A stretch of DNA of 64,000 bases from Ahaetulla prasina (Eukaryota; Chordata; Lepidosauria; Squamata; Colubridae), in assembly GCF_028640845.1 (NCBI RefSeq), contig NC_080546.1, positions 68,663,205-68,727,204 of the forward strand, read 5' to 3'. Positions within the stretch are counted from its first letter, which is position 1; every line of letters starts with the position of its first letter. Both the position numbers and the translations under genes were made by a program. Below, piece after piece: positions 33,807-44,499 of this stretch. A model generated the notes under the pieces. It was not told where the DNA came from. It was given only the letters and a program-made list of their open reading frames with translations, and did no database searches.

Positions 33807-34130
33807 ATATATAATATAATATAACAACAGAGTTGGAAGGGACCTTGGAGGCCTTCTAGTCCAACCCCCTGCCCAGGCAGGAAATCCTACACCATCTCAG
33901 TCAGATGGTTATCCAACATTTTCTTAAAAATTTCCAGTGTTGGAGCATTCACAACTTCTGCAGGCAAGTCGTTCCACTTATTAATTGTTCTAACTGTCAG
34001 GAAATTTCTCCTTAGTTCTAAGTTGCTTCTTTCCTTGATCAGTTTCCACCCATTGCTTCTTATTCTACCCTCAGGTGCTTTGGAGAACAGCCCAACTCCC
34101 TCTTCTTTGTGGCAGCCCCTTTGTGGCAAC
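33807..34130 (-). mobile_element. CR1 LINE 3' fragment in L1 ORF2
   Basis: Encodes EEGVGLFSKAPEGRIRSNGW to DNHLTEMV and the 3' UTR. Flanks 'ctaaaaa' on both sides suggest the target duplication. A short duplication (TTTGTGGCA...CCCC twice) stands at its 5' end. The L1 RT reads on after it (KIIHSDKNGFLP). Confidence 0.88.
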
Positions 34131-34640
34131 CCCTAAAAAAATATTAAACAAAATTATTCATTCGGACAAAAATGGGTTTTTACCAAAACAATAAATAAAA
34201 AACAATACAAGAATTATAATGAATATATTAGAGTATTATGAGGCCCACCCCGAAAAACAATTGGCATTAATATTGGTGGATGCACAGAAAGCGTACGACA
34301 ATTTGAATTGGCAGTTTCTAATTATTCCATTAATCGGGATGAAATTTGATGAAAAATTTATAGAAATGATTAAGACAATTTATTCAACTCAGATTGCAAG
34401 AATTTGGTAAATGGAGACTTAACAGAAAAATTAAATATAAATAAAGGGGTTAGATAAGGCTGTCCATTATCTCTCCTCTTATTTATTCTTTCATTAGAAA
34501 TTTTATTGATACAGGTAAGGGGAAATAAGGAAATAAAAGGGTTAAAAATTAAAAAAGAGAAGTATAAAACACAGGCCTTTATGGAATATATGGTTTTTAT
34601 AATAGAGGACCCTTTGGAAACGGGAGAATTATTATTGCAG

Positions 34641-35024
34641 TAAATAGAGAAATCCAGTATAGTTTCTGGTTTGAAAATAAATAAAAGCAAAATGAAAATA
34701 ATTACCAAAAACCTTATGCAAGGCCAAAATAAGAAATTAGAGGAGAAATTAGGAATTCAAGTTGTAAAGAAAGTAAATACCTGGGCATTTGGATAACAGC
34801 AAGAACGTCTTTAATAAAGGAAGACAATTATGTAAATAGAGAAATCCAGTATAGTTTCTGGTTTGAAAATAAATAAAAGCAAAATGAAAATAATTACCAA
34901 AAACCTTATGCAAGGCCAAAATAAGAAATTAGAGGAGAAATTAGGAATTCAAGTTGTAAAGAAAGTAAATACCTGGGCATTTGGATAACAGCAAGAACGT
35001 CTTTAATAAAGGAAGACAATTATG
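34641..35024. repeat. 192-bp perfect tandem duplication within the L1
   Basis: Copies 34641-34832 and 34833-35024 appear identical base for base by eye. They cover the RT-to-C-terminal part (SGLKINKSKMKIITKN...). The single-copy sequence continues at 35025. Confidence 0.92.
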
Positions 35025-35112
35025 TTAAATTACTGCAACAAATTCAAAAAGATTTAGAAAGTTGGACAAAATTACAAATATCATTGATTGGAAGAATTGC
35101 CACTATAAAGAT

Positions 35113-35318
35113 TAAGCTCAAAACATATTTATTTATTAAAGCGGGACTGGCATAATTATTGATGAATTTTAATTGGGTATTCTTATATTTTTAAATTTTA
35201 AATCTAAATTTTAATAATTCAGCCTTTTAAAATTTGCTCTTTTTAACTGTTGTTTTAAATTGTATATATTTTGTTCTTATTAAGTATAAAATCTAATAAA
35301 CTAAACTAAACTAAACTA
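35113..35318 (+). mobile_element. L2-clade LINE 3' end with (TAAAC)n tail
   Basis: Starts AAGCTCAAAACATATTTATT, AAGCGGGACTGGCATAATTA and parallels the minus strand of 35880-36035 up to TTAAATTGTATATATT. It then diverges, ending TAAACTAAACTAAACTAA instead of the CCGCCCTGAGTC hairpin tail. Inserted in the L1. Confidence 0.75.
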
Positions 35319-35772
35319 ATGTCCTACCAAAAATTTTATATTTATTTCAAATGGTACCTTTAAAATTGGGGAAAAACTTTTTTGACAAATTGAATAAAAT
35401 TATTAGTAAATTTATATAGTTAGGGAAAAAGCTCAGAATTAAATTAAAACCCTTGAGAGATTCTAGAACTAAGGGTAGCTTCAGCCTCCCAGATAGGGAA
35501 CTCTACCATCAGGCAGCAGTAATATCATGGCTTAAAGAATGGATAAATTTAAAAAATGCAAAAATACTAATGATTGAAGGACACGATCTACAGAGGGGTT
35601 GGCCTGCCTTTATCTGGGAGGGAAAAAGCAAAGCCCACAAGTACTTCCAGAGACATCTAGTGAGGGAAGTATTGTTAGAAACTTGGATGAAGATTAAAAG
35701 AAACTTTTATACAAAAGTTCCAAGATGACTATCAACGATGGAAGCCTTGGACTACCCTAATTTAATTGATTT

Positions 35773-35783
35773 AAACAAAATAT

Positions 35784-35826
<43 letters not shown>

Positions 35827-38800
35827 TTAAATTTTTATACCGCCCTTCTCCCGACGGACTCAGGGCGGTGTACAGCCAGAGATAAGACACAGAATATATA
35901 CAATTAAAACCAACAATTAAAACGTAACAAATTGCAAAAGGCTGATAATTTAAGAATTTGAATTTAAAATTTTAAAAATAAAACCCCAAATTAAAATCAA
36001 AACTATTATGCCAGTCCCGCTTGAATAAATGTGTTTTTAGCTCACGACGGAAGATCCGAAGATCAGGCACTTGACGTAGGCCAGGGGGAAGTTCATTCCA
36101 GAGCGTCGATGCTCCCACAGAGAAGGCCCTACTCCTGGGGGCCGCCAGCCGACACTGTTTGGCGGACGGCACCCTGAGGAGACCCTCTCTGTGAGAGCGT
36201 ACGGGTCGGTGGGAGGCATAGGGTAACAGCAGGCGGTCTTGTCCTAAGCCATGGAGCACTTTAAAGGTGGTAACCAAAATCTTGAAGCGCACCCGAAAGA
36301 CCACGGGAAGCCAGTGCAGACTACGGAGCAGTGATGTTACATGGGAGCCACGAACGGCTCCCGTTACTACTCGCGCAGCCGCATTCTGGACTAACTGCAG
36401 TCTCCGGGTGCACCTCAAGGGCAGCCCCATGTAGAGAGCATTGCAGTAATCCAACCGAGACGTAACCAGAGCGTGGGTGACTGTGCATAAGGCATCCCGG
36501 TCAAGGAAGAGACGCAACTGGCGGACCAAGCGAACTTGGTAAAAAGCCCTCCTGGAGATGGCCGCCAGATGTTCATCAAAGGACAGCCGTCCATCCAGGA
36601 GGACGCCCAAGTTGCGAACCACCTCCTTTGGGGCCACTAACTCGCCCCCAACAGTCAGCTGCGGATGCAGCTGACTGTACCGGGGTGCCGGCATCCACAG
36701 CCACTCCGTCTTGGAGGGATTGAGCTTGAGTCTGTTTCTCCCCATCCAGACCCGTACAGCTTCCAGGCACCGGGACAGCACTTCGACCGCTTCGTTGGGG
36801 TGGTCCGGGGTGGAAAAGTACAGCTGAGTATCATCAGCGTACAGATGATAACTCACCCCGAAACCACTGATGACCTCACCCAGTGGCTTCATATAGATGT
36901 TGAACAGGGTAGGCAAGAGAATTGACCCCTGAGGCACCCCACAAGTGAGGCGTCTCGCGGACGACCTCTGCCCCCCTGTCAACACCGTCTGCGATCGGTC
37001 GGAGAGATAGGAGGAGAACCACCGATAAACGGTGCCTCCCACTCCCAATCCCTCCAGCCGGCGCAGCAGGATACCATGGTCGATGGTATCAAAAGCCGCT
37101 GAGAGATCTAATAGGACCAAGGCAGAGGAACAACCCCTGTCCCTGGCCCTCCAGAGATCATCCACCAACGCGACCAAAGCCGTCTCCGTGCTGTAACCGG
37201 GTCGGAAGCCGGACTGGAATGGGTCTAGATAGACAGCTTCCTCCAGGTGCCGGGGGAGCTGCATGTAACCACACTCTCTACAACCTTTGCCACAAAGCAA
37301 AGGTTGGAGACTGGACGATAATTTCCCAAAATAGCTGGGTCCAGGGAAGGCTTCTTGAGGAGAGGTCTCACCACCGCCTCTTTCAAGGCAGCGGGGAAAA
37401 CTCCTTCCACCAAAGAAGCATTTATAATCCCCTGGAGCCAGCCTCGTGTCACTTCCTGAGCAGCCAGCACTAACCAGGAAGGACACAGGTCCAGTAAACA
37501 TGTAGTTGCATGTAACCTCCCCAGCAACCTGTCCACGTCCTCGAGAGCCACAGAATCAAACTCATCCCAAATAGCCTCAACAAGACGTGTCTCCGTCATC
37601 TCGGTTGGATCATCGCAATCTTGGTCCAAACTATCCCGAAGCTGAACGATTTTATTGTATAGATAACCGTTAAACTCCTCAGCTCGTCCCTGTAAAGGGT
37701 CATCCCGTCCCTCTTGATGGAGGAGGGAACGGGTCACCCGAAACAAGGTGGCCGGGCGGTTATCTGCCGATGCAATGAGGGTGGAAACATAAGAACGTTT
37801 CGCCTCACCTCATTGCCACTAGGTAGGTCTTAGTAAAAGACCTCACTAGTGTCCGATCAGCCTCGGAACGGCTGGACCTCCAAGTACTCTCTAGGCGTCT
37901 TCTCCGGCGTTTCATCTCTCTCAGCTCCTCGGAAAACCAGGGAGCCAATTGAGATCTACGCCGGGTCAGAGGCCGCAAAGGCACGACACGGTCCAAAGCC
38001 CCAGCCACGGCCCGTTCCCAGGCCGCTACCAGTTCTTCAGTAGTGCCGTGGGTAAGATCCTCAGGAAATGGCCCAAGCTCCGTCAGGAACCTCTCTGGGT
38101 CCATCAGGCGCCTGGGACGGAACCAACGCATTGGCTCTGTCTCCCTGCGGTGGTGAGCGGCGGTCCGAAAGTCTAGGCGAAGAAGAAAATGATCTGACCA
38201 TGACACCGGTTCCTTCACTATATCTCCTAAATCCAGATCATTAACCCACTGACCAGAGATAAAAATCAAGTCTAGCGCGCCTCCCCCAATGTGTGTAGGG
38301 TCATCAGTTACTTGAATCAGGTCCAAGGCCGTCATGGAGGCCTGGAACTCCTGAACCACCGTTGATGACACGCCGGCCGATGGCAAGTTGAAATCCCCCA
38401 AGACCAAAAGTCTGGGAATCTCAACCGCCACGCCAGCAAGCACCTCTAGTAGCTCAGGTAGGGCTGTAGTCACGCAGCAAGGAGCCAGGTACGTGATCAA
38501 CAGCCCCATCTGATTCCGGTGGCCCTACTTCACAAGGAGGGATTCACAGCCAGCTATCTGAGGAACAGTGGACTCCCTTGGCTCCAGACTTTCTTTAATC
38601 ACAACCGCCACCCCGCCACCCCTACCTTGGGCCCTCGGCTGATGGAATGCACAGAAGCCTGGAGGGCACAGTTCAACCAGGGGTACACCCCCTTCTGTGC
38701 CCAACCAGGTCTCCGTAATGTCCATAAAGTCCGCGGACTCCCTCTGAATAAGGTCACAAATCAGGGGAGCCTTATTGACCACGGACCGGGCATTGCAAAG

Positions 38801-39780
38801 CATCAGCCAAAGACCCAAGCTCTGAGGGTCTTGACCATCCAGGGAACGAGTGAGGACTGAGGGGCTGGAGCATGTGATCGCTTTTAAACATTGAACATGT
38901 TCTCCCGAAGAACGATGCGGCCCCCTGCCTCCGCCATATCTGCCTCTCCCACTTACCGTACAGATGGAATAACACTCTTTGCTCTGCACATTCCCCTCCC
39001 CCCCGTCTTTGGACCGGCTGAAATAATGTCGTGAGCGTGCGCTGGGATTGGACATACCCTCCCCGACGGGTTTCCCCCAACACCCGCCCTTACCCTCCCC
39101 CCCCTTAAAATTCCCTATTTAAAAATCCCCAAAGACTCTTTCTTGACGCATGCCACCTCTGTGGGTCCCAAGACCCGTCATTGAGGCCGGCCCTAGGTAA
39201 TGTAGCGGGCCATTCCTGCGAGGCGGGGGTACCTCGCAGGCACAAGAGTTCATGTGGCGAATAACGCATGGAATCGACCGACAGCTGACTATGTCCCCTT
39301 TAGCAGCTGAGATGTTATGCTGAGATGTTTTTCCGGGGTCCGGTATCAGATGGAAAAAGAGGACAGATAGTCCTTCCTGGGTAGATGTAAAATCCATTGA
39401 TATCCTGGTGGGTTAACAGACAAAAGATCGTAAACCGTCTTAACCCAACCAGGGCCAAAGCATGACTGCTCTGTTCCATAGTCCGAATCCCCTCAGGGAA
39501 GTAGATGGTGCTACCGTCGCCTCCTTCACTGTCCGTCGTTGTCCCCCCTATAAAAGGGGACTCGTCGAGCAGAGACCACAACGCCTCCGACGTTCCTCTC
39601 GTCTCCGGCTCCAACCTCCGCAGGTACCTGGAAATGCCATCCAAGGGGCCATCTTCCTCACCTCCCACACCCCTCCTGGCAGAACCACGCCACAACCCGA
39701 AGGATTCGGCCGTCGAAAATGCCGCAGTTGGTCTTGTGGCCAGAGGAACAGAACAGAAAGCGTCGATCCGGCCGCTTATA
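35773..39780 (-). mobile_element. L2-clade LINE, 4-kb copy
   Basis: 3' end: (AAAT)n at 35781-35830 preceded by the CCGCCCTGAGTC...GGGCGG hairpin (35840-35870). Coding to about 38860, then GC-rich 5' UTR to about 39780. It interrupts an L1 whose two halves face each other at 35772 and 39781. Better preserved than the copy at 3996-9490. Confidence 0.88.
35972..38860 (-). pseudogene. L2-clade ORF2 (endonuclease-reverse transcriptase), frameshifted
   Basis: Endonuclease: LMLCNARSVVNKAPLICDLI, ITETWLGTEG, GRGGGVAVVIKES (down to 38525), then LVLGDFNLPSAG and SWSDHFLLRLDF (38509-37805, catalytic D, N and H present). RT: 37746-37225, then a 509-codon frame (37501-35972) whose first ~85 codons are out of register and the rest carry DPFQSGFRPGYSTETALVAL, LLDLSAAFDTIDHGILLRRL, LTCGVPQGSIL, YHLYADDTQLYF (catalytic YADD) and the C-terminal LDYCNALYMGLP, RLQLVQNAAARVV, SLHWLPV, WNELPPGLRQV. 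Three frame breaks near 38520, 37800 and 37450-37250 remain, so this is a recently disabled copy. Confidence 0.88.
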
Positions 39781-40771
39781 GTAACCTATAAAGAGTTATT
39801 AGATGGACAAGGGGTTTTGAAATCTAAACAAAAATTATTAGAAGAAGGAATTAAAATAGATTGGTGGCCTTATTTACAAATACAAACAAAATATAAAAAA
39901 GATTTAGAATTATATGGATTCCAAAGTCAACAGCAAGAAATGGATAAAATATTAACAGGGGCTTAGGAGAAAATAATTACTAAAACGTACAATTGCCTCC
40001 TTAAATTTAAAATGGAGGAGGAAGGTGAAGGAAACAATGGTAATTTGGGCAAAAAAATTGAGATATAATAGAGAATTAGAATATTGGGAAAAAAATTTGG
40101 GGAATAAATTATAAAATGATGTTGTTGGCTGCCTATAAAATGTTTTATAGTGGCATTTACCTCCGGCGAGATTGGCCAAAATGTTTCCAAGCAACCCACC
40201 AAATTGCTGGAAATGTAACCATCAACAAGGCACATATTACCATATGTGGTGGACATGTCCCAAAGCAAGAGATTATTAGTTAAAAATTAAAAAATGGTTA
40301 GAGGAAATGACCGGGGGAAAAATTGATATAAAACCTGAACTATTTCTTTGGGGATTATAAAAGAAAAAATGAATACAGAAATTCAATACCTCATAATTCA
40401 CATAATTACGGCTGCCAGAATTTCATTTGCCCAAAATTGGAAACAAAAATATGTTTCATCAAACACGATGATTATAAAAAAGGTGCTAGAGGGACTTCTG
40501 GTGGCACCATAGGTGTTGAAGATGGTCTTTTAGACCGGCAGCCCCGTGATCATGTTAAGAGCCATTCAGACAGCATAAATCAGCTGTCTGGCGGCTTGGA
40601 AACCTCTCTTTCAGGAGAAGAGGGAAAGGTGAGCAGTCGGGTGAAGGTAGAGCTCCCCGAAAGCCCCATGAATAATTCTAGGGGCTTGAAGGATGAGAGC
40701 TCCCTGGAAAACCCGACAGAGCTCCAGATCCGGGACGTCTCTGCGTTCAAACAGATGCTTTACAAGAATCT

Positions 40772-41620
40772 TTGAAAGAATTTCTAAAGGAATCTCTAAA
40801 AGAAGCCTTAGAGCTGCAAACTTCTGTTATCCAGGAAAAATTTAAGGAAATTGCAGGAGAGATATCGGAAGTTAAAGATGTTGTTGAGGCTCAGAATAAG
40901 GGAATAAGAGAAGACATCGTAGTAGCATTTCAAGGTTTGGCAAAAAATATGATCCAGCTGGACGAAAGGGTGGAAGAAATTAATCAACCTAATTTGAAGT
41001 TGGAAAATAAGATGAAGGAGGTTCAGATTAAGGTGGCGAGGGCAGACGATGAAGTGGTTTTGTTACAATACAGATTGATGGAATTTGCCCTGAGAGTGAG
41101 AGGATTGAAAGAAAACAACCGAGAGAACTTAAAAGAGATTTTTGCAGAGGCCTTTGCACAGTTGATTGGAGAGCAACCAGAAGATTTTGTAATTGAAATT
41201 GATAAAATTTATCGTGTTAACTCCTGGGTTGCTAGACAGAGACAGTTGCCAAGAGATGTTGTGATTTATTTTACAACCAGGAGGATTAGAAATGAAATTT
41301 TACAAGCATCTTACAAGAATAAAATCCAAATAACAGGTCAAGAGGTATTAGTGCTGAAAGAAATTCCTCCAAAAATTTTAAGAAATAGGAAGGAGTTTGC
41401 TTTTTTGGTGGATGAACTTAGAAATCAACAGATGCAGTTTAGATGGGATGTTCCAGCTGGACTAATAGTGAATTATGCAGGAGAAAGATATTGTCTCAAC
41501 ACAGTTTGGAAAGCAAGAGATTTTTACACCAATGTATTAAAGGCTGGAAGTCCACCATCGTCAGAGGCCAGGAAGAGAAGAGAAGTGGAGACAGCAAGAG
41601 AGCAGGAGAAGGAAGGATAG
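40772..41620 (+). CDS. L1 ORF1 protein, open over 282 codons
   Basis: Starts MKEFLKESLKEALELQTSVI; coiled coil with heptads (residues ~40-100), RRM-like centre (RLMEFALRVRGLKENNREN, IEIDKIYRVNSWVARQRQLP, RDVVIYFTTRRIRNEIL) and C-terminal domain (LVLKEIPPKILRNRKEFAFL, RWDVPAGLIVNYAGERYCLN, FYTNVLKAGSPPS). About 100 nt of normal N-terminal coding lies upstream in a shifted frame, and the stop at 41620 comes before the normal end near 41893, where a shifted frame continues. The protein would be an RNA-binding chaperone of L1 particles. Probably not functional in this truncated element, but domains are intact. Confidence 0.8.
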   Translation: MKEFLKESLKEALELQTSVIQEKFKEIAGEISEVKDVVEAQNKGIREDIVVAFQGLAKNMIQLDERVEEINQPNLKLENKMKEVQIKVARADDEVVLLQYRLMEFALRVRGLKENNRENLKEIFAEAFAQLIGEQPEDFVIEIDKIYRVNSWVARQRQLPRDVVIYFTTRRIRNEILQASYKNKIQITGQEVLVLKEIPPKILRNRKEFAFLVDELRNQQMQFRWDVPAGLIVNYAGERYCLNTVWKARDFYTNVLKAGSPPSSEARKRREVETAREQEKEG

Positions 41621-41877
41621 CAGGCACAAGTTCAAACTGGGGCTGTAGGTTCATTGCAACTTCCGGATACTCCTCAAACTCCAGAACTACAGGAAAAAAA
41701 CAAAAGGAGCAAAGGAGCAAAGATTGACTCGAGCAGCCATTAAGCGTAAAGAACATGAAGAAAAGATGCAACTATCTCAAGCGATAATTCAAGACATTAC
41801 TCAAACAGAAGCTGGGGGGGGCAGGCCGAAGAGGAAGATCCAGAAAGACACTCAGCTGATGCTCCAAAAGCTTCAAG

Positions 41878-42800
41878 GTGCCAAGAATGGCAAATAGATT
41901 TTTAACTTGGAATGTTAATGGCTTAAACTCACCACAAAAGAGAAAGAAGATATTTCATTATTTGAAACAATTCAAAAATGACGTAATTTGCTGGCAGGAA
42001 ACACATATTAGAATATTAGATGAAAAATATTTGATAAATTCAAGATTAGGTAAACACTTTGTTGCATCGGCTCCAGAGAAGAAGAACTGTATAGTTATAT
42101 ATTTAAAGAAAGAATTAACAGCTAAGCTAATTGAGGCGGATGTTCAAGGAAGATATATTGCAATTGAGCTTTTAATGGAAGGGAAGAAAATACTTTTACT
42201 TGGAGTATATACACCTAACCAACAGCAAGAAAAAATTTATAAACTTTTGCATAATAAAATAATACAGTGGGATTATAAATCGTCTATATTAATGGGTGAC
42301 TGGAATGGAGTATTGGATACTCGAAAAGATAAAAAAGGCTCATCTCAAAATATTTCAAGCCGTACAAAATTGCCCAAAGCATTTTTTGATATGATGGAAG
42401 ATTTGGACCTGAGAGACATTTGGCGAGAACGGAATGCTGAAGAAAAAGATTTCACTTTTTTTTCTGATAGACATCAATCCTTTTCTAGGATTGATTTTAT
42501 ACTAATTACTAACGATTTTCTTTCTAGTGTGAAGAAGACGAAGATATATTCAAGAACTTTGATCATAGTCCAGTATGGGTGGAATTTGATCAGGATAAGG
42601 GAGCTAGGAGATCTTGGAGGTTAAATGAAAATTTGTTTAGATATGAAGAAAATGTAAAAGAATGTAAAAGACAAATGAAAGAATTTTTTGTTATGAATAT
42701 GCATATGGAAATGGTTTGGGATGCAAGTAAGGCATACGTGAGGGGAATTTTAATACATGTGAATAATAAACATAGAATTAGCAGAAGAAGAGGATGGAAC
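41878..42800 (+). pseudogene. L1 ORF2 endonuclease domain, frameshifted in the SDH motif
   Basis: MPRMANRFLTWNVNGLNSPQ, DVICWQETHIRILD, LLGVYTPNQQQEK, LMGDWNGVLDTRKD and FSRIDFILITND are all intact. Then ACTTTGATCATAGTCC replaces ACCTTGTCTGATCATAGCCC of the other copy, a 4-nt loss that destroys the catalytic SDH motif and shifts the frame (about 42560). Coding continues in another frame to 42800. The likely real start is the ATGGCAAAT at 41887. Confidence 0.85.
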
Positions 42801-43489
42801 TAGAGGAGGAAATAAAAAAGAAAGAGCAATTACTTATACTTAGCTCAGGAGATAAGAAAGTAAAAGAAACAATAAATACACTACGAGGGGAGTTTAATAC
42901 CTTTCTGCCATTCCTGCAAATTTGCATCTTTTTTAAGTATTGGTATCATTTGGAACAGAAATAAAAACCTAGCCAAAACATTCATTTTTATTACTGTATT
43001 ATTACTAATACAGAAAGGTATTAACAACTTTATCTGGATGGATAAAAGACTGAGAATAAAGTTAAAAATAATACAGGATACAGTGAAAGGGGGGTGTCTT
43101 AAAATGCCTATCTAAGATTATATTATGAACAGCTGCCCTGTCACTAATCAGTGATTGGCTTAACCTAACAGAAGAAAGAACACTAAACATAGAAGGTTAT
43201 GATTTGTTATATGGATGGCATGCTATTTATTTATTTATTTATTTATTATTGAAAAAGTTTTACAAAAACAAAAACAAAATTTTTTTTAACAATTATTCCC
43301 CCCTCCACCCCCCAACCCCTCCCTTCCCCTTCCCTCCATCCTTTCCCCCCCTCCGAGACTTCCCAGAACAAAATACAGGGTATAAAGTCTAACAATCATA
43401 AGCTAAAATACAACAAAAACCATAACCCATAGTCTCTCCTCTCCCTTTGCACCCTTAACTCCCCTTTCCCATTTAAACTAATACATTAA

Positions 43490-43845
43490 AGGTAAAGGTA
43501 AAGGTTCCCCTCGCACATATGTGCTAGTCATTGCTGACTCTAGGGGGTGGTGCTCATCTCCGTTTCAAAGCCAAAGAGCCATTGTCCGAAGACATCTCCG
43601 TGGTCATGTGGCCGGCATGACTCAATGGCAAAGGCGCACGGAACGCTGTTACCTTCCCACCAAAGGTGGTCCCTATTTTTTCTACTTGCATTTTTACATG
43701 CTTTCGAACTGCTAGGTTGGCAGAAGCTGGGACAAGTAACGGGAGCTCACCCCGTTCCACGGCAGCACTAGGGATTCGAACCGCTGAGCTGCTGACCTTT
43801 CAATCGACAAGCTCAACGTCCTAGCCCCTGAGCCACTGCGTCCCT
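43490..43845 (-). mobile_element. tRNA-derived SINE with BovB-type tail (Sauria-SINE-like)
   Basis: Minus strand: A-box-like TGGCTCAGGGGCTAGG, B box GGTTCGAATCC (plus 43772-43782), body with GCCGGCCACATGACCACGG and tail CGAGGGGAACCTTTACCTTT. The 18-bp duplication TTTAAACTAATACATTAA at 43472-43489 and 43846-43863 is perfect. The ACCTTT repeat tail is known to me from BovB-mobilised squamate SINEs. Confidence 0.9.
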
Positions 43846-44499
43846 TTTAAACTAATACATTAATATAATACAATTCCTAGATTCACTCATAAGCTATTTG
43901 ATACTTTTTAGTCTGATACTTATTTTGAATATAGTCAATCCAACTTCTCCATTCCAATATGTATCTTTCTTGAGAATAGTCTTTCAAATACGCAAAAAAT
44001 TTAGCCATTTCTGCTAAGTTCGATACTTTAAGTGTCCATTCTTCAATTGTAGGTAAATCTTCTTTCTTCCAATATTGCACAACCAAGAGTCTGGCAGCTG
44101 TTATTAAATTTAAAATCAATGTAGTCTCTATTACCGTACATTCCGTAGTCATGCCCAATAAAAAGAACTGTGTAGTAAATTTTATCTTATTTTTCAAAAT
44201 ATTCTGCATAATCCACCAGATTTTTATCCAAAATGCTTTGATTTTCTTACAAGTCCACCATACATGATAATAAGTAGCATCCTCACAATCACATCTCCAA
44301 CATTTAGCCTGCATATTCGGATACATACATGCCAGTTTTTTAGGCTCTAAATGCCATCTATAAAACATTTTATTAAAGTTTTCTCTTAAATTTTGTGCTT
44401 GTTTGAATTTAACATTTCTAACCCAAATTTTTCCCCACGTTTCCAACATTATAGGTTGCTGAATGTTTTGTGCCCATTTTATCATACAATCCTTAACTA

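Larger units (their letters stand above)
29641..40485 (+). mobile_element. L1 LINE, second subfamily, split by four insertions
   Basis: L1 pieces are at 29641-31032, 32265-33806, 34131-35112, 35319-35772 and 39781-40485. In order they carry ORF1 (30200-30835), endonuclease start (MLSLNINGINSS, LQKEKMDIICLQEVHI, 30860), NTWVDHSPLILKWKG (32850), linker NKPGRCLAHKLKK, RT TPGPDGILAELYK (33560), NYRPIVLLNVDYKI, LVDAQKAYDNLNWQF (34260) and the C-terminus (FQSQQQEMDKILTG, 39920; HQQGTYHMWWTC-like, 40225; ITAARISFAQNW, 40410). Intervening elements are an LTR with CR1 inside, a CR1, an L2 3' end and an L2-clade LINE. Frames are broken throughout. Confidence 0.85.
40490..43224 (+). mobile_element. L1 LINE, first subfamily, with an inverted segment
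   Basis: 5' UTR 40490-40760 resembles that of the L1 at 14154. ORF1 and the endonuclease part of ORF2 follow. At 42901-42992 sequence homologous to 18705-18790 appears inverted, and from about 43008 the forward strand resumes just after that point, to 43224. The RT core is absent. Confidence 0.85.
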
